This document shows, piece after piece, positions 10,022-18,706 of a stretch of DNA of 39,664 nucleotides. A model generated the notes under the pieces. That model saw only the letters and a program-made list of their open reading frames with translations, was not told the origin of the DNA and did no database searches. The translations under genes were made by a program, and so were the position numbers. Position 1 is the stretch's first letter; every line of letters begins with the position of its first letter. Source of the DNA: Chloroflexota bacterium (GTDB lineage Bacteria > Chloroflexota > Limnocylindria > Limnocylindrales > CSP1-4). Where the stretch lies: the NCBI GenBank assembly GCA_021813655.1, contig JAKAJU010000089.1, forward strand, positions 1 through 39,664, given 5' to 3'.

Positions 10022-10918
10022 TCATCCCGACCCGGACCGGACTCCTGTCCCGACCGTCCGCCCGACGAACGCCGGACCCGTCGGCCGACCCGCGGGCTCG
10101 TCGGCCGGTTCGCCGAGACCCGCGGCCCACGCAGGCCGGATGCCGGCGTCGCGCAGCGAGCGCAGCACCCGCGCCGGCGTCCCCCAGTCGGCCCACCCGA
10201 CCGGCGGGAGCGGAGAGACGAGGAGCGCGCCGGGAAGGCGCTCGAGGACCTCGCCGGAGAAGTCCGCCGGCCGGCACGCGTGGAACGCCTGCGCGAAGGC
10301 GCCGCCGGGGATCGGGCACGCGGCGAACGATGTCACCACGTCGGCGACGTCCGGAAGCGTCGTCGCGACGAGGCGGACGAGGGTCGCGGCGCGGACCTCG
10401 ATCCACCCGTAGCCCGTCTCCGGGCCGTCGGCGGGTGCCCCGAAGAGCACGGTCTCGCCGGGTCGGACGGCCGCGGCGACTGCAAGCAGGTGGTCCGCGA
10501 AGGTGTCCTCGTCGGCGAGATGGTGGTCGCTCGGGAGGATCGCCACCGTCGCGCCGGGGTCGCGCGCGGCGATCCACAGCGCGCCCCAGAGGATCGCCAC
10601 GGCCGTCCCGCGCTCGGCCGGCTGGAAGAGCCAGTGCGCGTCGGACCAGGTCTCGACCGCATCCGCGAGGTATCCGCCATGCTCGTGGCGGACCATGACG
10701 ACGGTCCGATCCGGCTGGGCGATGCGGCCGGCACGTTCCAGGGTCGTCGTGAGGAGCGAGTGGCCGCCGTCGGGCGCGGCGAACTGCTTCGGGCGCTCGT
10801 CTCCATGGACCGCGCGAACGAGGCCGCGGAGACGGCGCCCGTCGCCGCCGGCGAGGACGAGCGCCCAGAGGCCGGGCTCCGCGTCCCCGTCCTCCTGCCC
10901 CGGGATCCGGCGGGTCAT
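10022..10918 (-). CDS. Mannose-1-phosphate guanylyltransferase-like nucleotidyltransferase
   Basis: WALVLAGGDGRRLRGL...RPKQFAAPDGGHSLLTTTLERA; VAILPSDHHLADEDTF; start chosen at the ATG before MTRRIPGQ. Confidence 0.8.
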   Translation of the reverse strand: MTRRIPGQEDGDAEPGLWALVLAGGDGRRLRGLVRAVHGDERPKQFAAPDGGHSLLTTTLERAGRIAQPDRTVVMVRHEHGGYLADAVETWSDAHWLFQPAERGTAVAILWGALWIAARDPGATVAILPSDHHLADEDTFADHLLAVAAAVRPGETVLFGAPADGPETGYGWIEVRAATLVRLVATTLPDVADVVTSFAACPIPGGAFAQAFHACRPADFSGEVLERLPGALLVSPLPPVGWADWGTPARVLRSLRDAGIRPAWAAGLGEPADEPAGRPTGPAFVGRTVGTGVRSGSG

Positions 10919-11255
10919 CGGGGGGCGCCTCCCGTCCCGGGCTGGCGAGGACCGGCCCGGCATGATCGGGACAGGAATCCGTCGAGGCGCGTGCTCCGGC
11001 GCAGCGGTCGTCGGGCGCCTGCGGATCGCGTGGTGGTCCATCCGGCGATCCCGAGTCCGATCGCGGGGGCGCCCGTCGCGGGCGACGCGGGATCGCATCC
11101 GCCGCGTGCCCGTCGCCCGTCGGTCACCGACCGCACCGCCGACCATCGCACGGCGCGGCGCCGCCAGACAAGGTCCAGACGTCGTCGGGGACGTCGTGGA
11201 CCGGCTCCGCCGTGACGATGCGCGGCAGGCAGGGCGGCCGTCGGGTCGCGCCGGA

Positions 11256-13028
11256 TCAGCTCGCGGGCGCCTCCACCCACCGCGCCACCACGTCGCGGAG
11301 CGTCGCCAGCGGGAGCGCACCCCCGGACAGGACGGCGTCATGGAATCCGCGGACGTCGAACCGGGCGCCCAGCGCGGCGCGGGCCTCGTCCCGGAGTCGG
11401 AGGATCTCCATCTGCCCCGCCTTGTAGGCGAGCGCCTGGCCCGGCCAGACGATGTACCGGTCCACCTCGTTCGCGACGTTGTTCGCGCCCAGCGCCGTGT
11501 GCCCGCGCATGAAGTCGATGGCCGCATCCCGGCTCCAGCCGAGTGCGTGCATCCCGGTGTCCACGACGAGCCGGCACGCACGCCACGCGTCGAACGAGAG
11601 GATCCCGAACCGGTCGAGGCCGCTGGAGTAGAGCCCCATCTCGTCCGCGAGGCGCTCCGCGTAGAGGCCCCATCCCTCGAAGAACGCGGTCGGGCCGAGG
11701 TGCCGGCGGAACTCCGGGATCCCTACGAGCTCCTGCCCGATCGCGATCTGAAGGTGGTGGCCGGGGATCGACTCGTGGAACGCGAGCGCCTCGGCCTCGT
11801 ACCGCGGTCGCGTCTCCGGCGCGGAGGTGTTCACGAAGTACTGGCCCGGGCGCGAGCCGTCGGCGGCCGGCTGCCGGTAGTAGGCGATGGTCGAGTGCTC
11901 CTCCTCGTGGGGGCCCATGACGACGACGTCGCAGCCCGCGCGCGGGAGGATCCCGAAGGCCGACGGGAGTGCCGCGCGTGCGCGGTCAAGGGAGGCCTCG
12001 GCGACCGCGACGATCTCATCGCGGATCGCGAAGTGGAGGGCGGGGTCGTCGCGCAGGCGGGCGAGTGTCTCGTCGAGCCCATGCGTACCGAGCACGCGTG
12101 CGCCGAGGTCCGCGAACTCCGCGTCGATCCGCGCGATCTCCGCGAGTCCGGTGCCGTGGAGATCCTCGGCCGTGAGATCGAGCGACGTGTGGTGGCGGAT
12201 CAGGTCGCGGTAGGCGGCGGACCCGCCGGGGACGTGGATGATCCCCGGCCGGTCGTCCGGCCGGGCCGCCGGCAGGATCTCGTCGGCGAGCACGGCACGG
12301 AGGCGCGCGAAGCCGGGCCGGACGATGGTCGACACGGCGTCGGCCAGGCCAGAACGGAAGGCGTCGAGGTCGGCCGCGGACCAGTCGGGATGCCCGGCGC
12401 GGGCGGGCGCGAGCAGCGCGAGTGACGCGTCAGGCGTCGCGGCCTCGGCGTCGAGCTCGGCGATCGTGCGGGCGACCGGGGTCCGCACCGCGACCCGGCC
12501 CTCGGTGAGCGCGTGACGGAGATTCTCGATCGTCGCGTCCAGGTACGGGCCCATGGCCCGCCACCGGGCGATCATCGCCGCCCCCTGCGCAGGCGTCGTG
12601 ACCGGCTGGTACGCCTCGATGTTCGAGAACTCGATCTGGGGGCCCTCGAGAGGATCGACCGTCCAGTCGTCCAGGCCGGTCCGCAGTCGTGCGAGGTCGC
12701 CGCGGACCGCCTCCCGCAACGCGGACCGCGTCACCCGTCCGGGGATGTCGAGCGTTCGGTCGTCGAGCGCGGATTCCCGCGCGGCGAACGCGTCCAGTCT
12801 CACGAGCCGAGCTGCGCGCGCGGCCGGGCGCGGATCGTCGAGGCGGTCGTCGTACCGGCGATCCCCGATCGATGTCGCGAAGAGCGGCTCGTCGGCGAGG
12901 ACGGAGTCCCAGTACTCGCGCGCGAGGGCGGAAAGGTCGGTCTCGGCGATGTCGGCCTCTGCCGGGTCGGAGGTGGCGGGGGTCGCCGCGACCCGTTGGC
13001 CGGCGGGAGGGCGGTGCTGCTGGGTCAT
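11256..13028 (-). CDS. DUF885 family protein (putative metallopeptidase)
   Basis: HExxxxHH segment AFHESIPGHHLQIAIGQEL, AFFEGWGLYAERLADEMGLY and WPGQALAYKAGQMEILRLR typical of DUF885; 590 aa. Confidence 0.9.
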   Translation of the reverse strand: MTQQHRPPAGQRVAATPATSDPAEADIAETDLSALAREYWDSVLADEPLFATSIGDRRYDDRLDDPRPAARAARLVRLDAFAARESALDDRTLDIPGRVTRSALREAVRGDLARLRTGLDDWTVDPLEGPQIEFSNIEAYQPVTTPAQGAAMIARWRAMGPYLDATIENLRHALTEGRVAVRTPVARTIAELDAEAATPDASLALLAPARAGHPDWSAADLDAFRSGLADAVSTIVRPGFARLRAVLADEILPAARPDDRPGIIHVPGGSAAYRDLIRHHTSLDLTAEDLHGTGLAEIARIDAEFADLGARVLGTHGLDETLARLRDDPALHFAIRDEIVAVAEASLDRARAALPSAFGILPRAGCDVVVMGPHEEEHSTIAYYRQPAADGSRPGQYFVNTSAPETRPRYEAEALAFHESIPGHHLQIAIGQELVGIPEFRRHLGPTAFFEGWGLYAERLADEMGLYSSGLDRFGILSFDAWRACRLVVDTGMHALGWSRDAAIDFMRGHTALGANNVANEVDRYIVWPGQALAYKAGQMEILRLRDEARAALGARFDVRGFHDAVLSGGALPLATLRDVVARWVEAPAS

Positions 13029-13074
13029 CCCGGGATGCTAGCCGTCGCGGCGCGTGCGCGCTGCCGGCCCGCGA

Positions 13075-14259
13075 TCACGTGCAGGGTCCGGTGGCGACGG
13101 CCCCAGACCGGCCGACGGCCGGGATGACTGTCGCGCTCACGGCGTCGACGGCGAGGGCATATCCCACCGATGGGTCCGATCGCGACTCGGCGAACACCAC
13201 CCCGCCGACGGTGCCGTCCGCGAGGACGAGCGGTCCGCCGGAGTCGCCCGGCTGGATCTCGCCCCGGATCTCGACGATCTGGCGGTCCACGGTCCGGTCC
13301 CCGTACAGGTCCCGCCCTGCCGCACGATACGTCGCGGTCACGGCCGCGGGGATGATCGTGAGCCGGCCTCCCTCCGGATGCCCGAGTGCGGCCGCCGGCG
13401 CGCCGCGCTCGGGCATCGCCGCGGCGAAGGCAAGACCCTGCGAGCGGAGTCCGGGGACCCGGAGGAGCGCGACGTCGAGCGTCGGGTCGAAGAGGACGGC
13501 GACGGCGTCCCGGGGCCGGCCCATCCCGGTCGCGTCGGCGGTGACCTGGATGCGCCCCGATCCGGCGATGACATGCGCGTTCGTCACGACGTAGCCCGGC
13601 GCGACCGCGAAGCCGGTGCCCGTGAGGATCCGTCCGCACGCCTCCGACTCGACCCGCATGACACTCGGAGCGACCGGCTCGCCGATCGCTCTCGCCGTGG
13701 CATCCGACGGGAGGCCCACGGGTGCGGCGGGCGCCGGCTCGAGCCCCAGGAAGAGCTCCGGGAGACCGGACTCGCCCACGATCCGCGCCACCTGGCCGGT
13801 GAGCGTCCCCGGCGGCGGGAGGATCCCGCTCAGCGTCCGGATTGCCTGAGACCGCTGCGCTTCCTGGGCGACCGTCGGGACCGGGGCGGCCGCGATGAGA
13901 CCGCCGACGATCCAGATGATCACGATCGCCTGGGCGACTCCGGCGACGCCGCCGAGGATTCCGTCGAGCATCGCGCCGAGGCCACCGACGTAGCGAGCTC
14001 GGATCGACCGGCCGAAGCCGGAACCGATCGCCTCGCACGTGCCCACGACCCCGAGCACGCCCGCGATCGCGAGGAGAGCCCGTGCCGGCTGGTCGACACC
14101 CGCGAGGACCGTCCGCGCCAGGGGAGCGAGCGCGAGGACGAGGACCGCCCCGCCCAGCAGGCCGAGGAGTCCCAGGACCTGCGGCACGGCGCCCGACCGC
14201 ACGCCGAGGACGAGCCCCGTGCAGACGAGGGCGAGCGCGACGACGTCGAGCCAGTTCAC
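13075..14259 (-). CDS. MarP-like protein: CvpA-type membrane domain fused to trypsin-like serine protease
   Basis: Four hydrophobic helices after GTG start (VNWLDVVALALVCTGLVLGVRSGAVPQVLG), then His (TNAHVI), Asp (PTLDVALL) and Ser (PGDSGGPL) of a chymotrypsin-fold protease. Confidence 0.88.
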   Translation of the reverse strand: MNWLDVVALALVCTGLVLGVRSGAVPQVLGLLGLLGGAVLVLALAPLARTVLAGVDQPARALLAIAGVLGVVGTCEAIGSGFGRSIRARYVGGLGAMLDGILGGVAGVAQAIVIIWIVGGLIAAAPVPTVAQEAQRSQAIRTLSGILPPPGTLTGQVARIVGESGLPELFLGLEPAPAAPVGLPSDATARAIGEPVAPSVMRVESEACGRILTGTGFAVAPGYVVTNAHVIAGSGRIQVTADATGMGRPRDAVAVLFDPTLDVALLRVPGLRSQGLAFAAAMPERGAPAAALGHPEGGRLTIIPAAVTATYRAAGRDLYGDRTVDRQIVEIRGEIQPGDSGGPLVLADGTVGGVVFAESRSDPSVGYALAVDAVSATVIPAVGRSGAVATGPCT

Positions 14260-14353
14260 CCGTCGATGGTCGCACGGGCCGGCCGCGAGCGCGCAGGGTG
14301 CAGCCGGTCGCGGCATCATGGCGGGACCACCACCCACCGGAGGACGCGCGCAC

Positions 14354-15028
14354 ATGCCCTGGATCGACCGCCTCACGGTTCTCCGGATGATCCTCGAGGA
14401 CGGGGCCGTGCCCACCTTCGTCGCGCCCGACCCGGAGACCGCGTTCGACGTCGTCGCCGCGTGTCGCGACGGCGGCTCCCGCGTCGTGGAGTTCACGAAT
14501 CGCGGCGACTTCGCCTACGCGACGTTCGTCACGCTCGCGCGGCGGGTGGATGCCGAGGCGCCCGGGGTCGCCCTCGGCGCAGGGACGATCGTCGACGCCC
14601 CGACCGCGGCGCTCTTCATCGCCGCCGGCGCCCGCTTCATCGTCGGCCAGTCGTACGACGAGGGCGTCGCCCGCCTCTGCAACACGCGCCGCGTCGCCTA
14701 CGTCCCGGGCTGCGCGACGGCCACGGAGATCCGCGCGGCGGAGGAGATGGGCTGCGAGATCGTCAAGCTCTTCCCCGCGGCCGCGTACGACGGACCCGCA
14801 TTCATCCGCGGCCTCCATGGGCCGAGCCCGCACAGCCGCGTGATGCCGACGAACGTCGAGGCGACCGAGGAGGCGACGCGCCGGTGGATCGCGGCGGGTG
14901 CCGCGGCCCTCGGCGTGGGCCCGCACCTGCTGCCTCCGGCCCTCATCGTGTCGCGCGACGTCCCGACGATGGCCGCGAAGGTGCGCGAGTACCTCGGGTG
15001 GGTGCGCGCCGCGCGAGAGGCGCGCTGA
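14354..15028 (+). CDS. KDPG/KHG aldolase-like protein
   Basis: AVPTFVAPDPE, RVVEFTNRG, GAGTIVD, FIVGQSYDEGV, CEIVKLFPAAAYDG (Schiff-base Lys); usual PTGGV replaced by PTNV. Confidence 0.85.
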   Translation: MPWIDRLTVLRMILEDGAVPTFVAPDPETAFDVVAACRDGGSRVVEFTNRGDFAYATFVTLARRVDAEAPGVALGAGTIVDAPTAALFIAAGARFIVGQSYDEGVARLCNTRRVAYVPGCATATEIRAAEEMGCEIVKLFPAAAYDGPAFIRGLHGPSPHSRVMPTNVEATEEATRRWIAAGAAALGVGPHLLPPALIVSRDVPTMAAKVREYLGWVRAAREAR

Positions 15029-15040
15029 GGCCGCGGCCGC

Positions 15041-15565
15041 CTACTGGCTGATCGTCGCCTGCCCGGCGGTGACCTGGACGGCGTTCACCGGACCCACGAG
15101 ACCCAGCGACGATGCCTGCGACGCGACGTCCTTCACGGCGCCCACGACCGGGTCCGTCACGGCGGACGGGAGGCCGCCGATCGCGATCGACCCGACCGTC
15201 ACCGAAAGGGGCGAGCTCGCCTCCACCGTGCCCGTCGCGACGCCCTTGACCGACACGGGGCCGGCCGGGTAGGTGAAGGAGAGCTGAACGGTCCCGTCGC
15301 TGCAGAAGTGGACGACGGGATCCTCGATCGCGAGGTCCTTCGCCTGATCCCGGAGCACGGCCGTCGCGTCCGCCTCGGTGAACGTCACGGACGCTGGCGG
15401 CGACTTGGTCGCCCAGGCGTCCCACTTGGCCCGCGCGTCGGCCACCGACCCGACGGCGACGTCGGGCGTGCACGTCGCGGGGGACGGGACCACGGCCAGG
15501 AACGCCACGACGACGACCCCGACGATCACGATCCCGAGCACGAGCGCGATGACCTTCCCGACCAT
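15041..15565 (-). CDS. Hypothetical membrane-anchored exported protein
   Basis: 175 codons; single N-terminal hydrophobic helix MVGKVIALVLGIVIVGVVVVAFLAVV followed by a soluble domain with two Cys. Confidence 0.6.
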   Translation of the reverse strand: MVGKVIALVLGIVIVGVVVVAFLAVVPSPATCTPDVAVGSVADARAKWDAWATKSPPASVTFTEADATAVLRDQAKDLAIEDPVVHFCSDGTVQLSFTYPAGPVSVKGVATGTVEASSPLSVTVGSIAIGGLPSAVTDPVVGAVKDVASQASSLGLVGPVNAVQVTAGQATISQ

Positions 15566-15705
15566 CCGACACCTCCCGGGACGCGTTTGCGGCCGAGTGT
15601 CGCACGCGGCGCTCGACGGGGCGAGAGTCGGATGGCCTCCGGCCGGCTGCGTGTCGGGTCGGCGCGCGCCGGGAGGGTGTCTGCCGGCTCGGCGCGCGGC
15701 GTCGG

Positions 15706-16338
15706 TCAGGCCCCGAGCGCAGTCCCGATCCGTGTGTCGACGCGAGCGGGATGCGCCGCCTCCCAGGCCTCGATCGCGGGCAGGTGGCCGAGCACGTAGC
15801 CGATCTCGTCGGTCCCGGCCAGGAGCATCCGCTTCGCGAAGGGGTCGATGTCGAAGTCGAGCGTCGAGCCGTCGGGGAGCAGGATCCCCTGCTCGGCGAG
15901 GTCCACCGTGAACGCGGCGTCCGGGTCCTCCTCGACGATGGCGAAGAGCCGGGCGTGCATCGCCGGGTCCACGACGATCGGCAGGACGCCGTTCTTGAGG
16001 GCGTTGTTGCGGAAGATGTCGGCGAAGCTCGTCGAGAGGATCGCGCTGATCCCCCAGGCGGCGAGCGCCCAGGGGGCATGCTCGCGCGACGAGCCGGCCC
16101 CGAAGTTGTCGCCCACGAGGAGGATGCGTCGCCCGGCCATCTCGGACCGGTCGATGACGAACCGCGGCTCCTTCAGCGACCCGTCCGCCTCGAAGCGCCA
16201 GTCGTGGAAGAGCGCGTCCGCGAGGCCGGCCTTGTCGGTGACCTTCAGGTAGCGCGCGGGGACCACCTGGTCGGTGTCCACGTGCTCTGCGCGGAGAGGG
16301 ATGACCTTCGAGGTGAACTGGCGGAACGGCTCGGCCAT
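15706..16338 (-). CDS. leuD: 3-isopropylmalate dehydratase small subunit
   Basis: FTSKVIPLRAEHVDTDQVVPARYLK; LLVGDNFGAGSSREHAPWAL. Confidence 0.95.
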   Translation of the reverse strand: MAEPFRQFTSKVIPLRAEHVDTDQVVPARYLKVTDKAGLADALFHDWRFEADGSLKEPRFVIDRSEMAGRRILLVGDNFGAGSSREHAPWALAAWGISAILSTSFADIFRNNALKNGVLPIVVDPAMHARLFAIVEEDPDAAFTVDLAEQGILLPDGSTLDFDIDPFAKRMLLAGTDEIGYVLGHLPAIEAWEAAHPARVDTRIGTALGA

Positions 16339-16341
16339 CGC

Positions 16342-17811
<1,470 letters not shown>

Positions 17812-17905
17812 TCCGGTACGCGGGGAGAGAAGGGTAGCAGAGGGGCGGCCAGACGAACGTCGGGCGCGAGCGGCCGGGGGCGCGCCGGACGCGAGCGGGC
17901 GCGCC

Positions 17906-17940
17906 GGCCGACAGGACCCGCCCCAACGGGCTTGTCGGCC
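17906..17940. repeat. Imperfect inverted repeat GGCCGACA-gga-CCCG-ccccaa-CGGG-ct-TGTCGGCC
   Basis: 8-bp plus 4-bp complementary arms with a small internal loop, in the divergent leuC/Ddn-like intergenic region. Confidence 0.6.
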
Positions 17941-18034
17941 CTACTCGCGAGGGTGGGCGCGGTGGTTCGCTCGCAGCAGGGGCCGCCGACCGGACGGACC
18001 GCTCGCGCACGCCCCCGACCAGCCCCGGGGAACC

Positions 18035-18703
18035 ATGACGACGCAGCCGCCCGCCGATCTCCCGCAGGGCCGCTTCGGCGACCTCCCGTACGGTCCCGCC
18101 CTCACGCGTCTTCTGGAGCCGATGCACGGCGCATTCATCGGGTTCAACCGCTGGTTCGCGGTCCCGATGCTCCGTGCGGGCCTCGGGCCCATGTTCAGCA
18201 CGCCGGTGCTCGGCTCTCTCATGGTCCTGCGCACGACGGGCCGGAAGAGCGGGCTTCCCCGCGACGTCCCGCTCGGCTACGCGCTCCTCGACGGCAGCGT
18301 CTACTGCATCGCGGGCTTCGGCGCCGAGACGCAGTGGTTCCGCAACATCCAGGCGAACCCCGACGTGGACGTCATCCTTCCCATCGGCGCGTACCGGGGC
18401 CGGGCCGAGGAGGTGACCGACCCGGACGAATGGGTCCGCGCGTTCCGGCTCCTCATGACGAACATGGGTCCCATCGGGCGGGCGACCGCCGGCGACGTAC
18501 GCGGAGTCTCGGACGACCGCCTCCGCGAGATGGGCCGCGGGCTGCCGCTCGTCCGCGTCCGCCCCACCGGGATCGGCGCGGGGCCGGCGGACCCGGGCGG
18601 CCTCATGTGGATCCCCGTCCAGGCCGCAGGCGTCGCGCTCACCGCGTGGCTGGGCGTCAAGGCCCTCCGAACGTCCGGCCGGGTCCTCCGCCGCATCTTC
18701 TAG
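18035..18703 (+). CDS. Nitroreductase-family, deazaflavin (F420)-dependent oxidoreductase, Ddn-like
   Basis: LMVLRTTGRKSGLPRDVPLGYALLDGSVYCIAGFGAETQWFRNIQANPDVDVIL matches the Ddn-like split-barrel family; extra C-terminal hydrophobic helix. Confidence 0.85.
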   Translation: MTTQPPADLPQGRFGDLPYGPALTRLLEPMHGAFIGFNRWFAVPMLRAGLGPMFSTPVLGSLMVLRTTGRKSGLPRDVPLGYALLDGSVYCIAGFGAETQWFRNIQANPDVDVILPIGAYRGRAEEVTDPDEWVRAFRLLMTNMGPIGRATAGDVRGVSDDRLREMGRGLPLVRVRPTGIGAGPADPGGLMWIPVQAAGVALTAWLGVKALRTSGRVLRRIF

Positions 18704-18706
18704 CCC

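Noticed and set aside
10915-11280. 121-aa minus-strand ORF in the intergenic gap
   Set aside because: Low-complexity Arg/Gly/Pro composition and overlap with both flanking genes; no recognisable family
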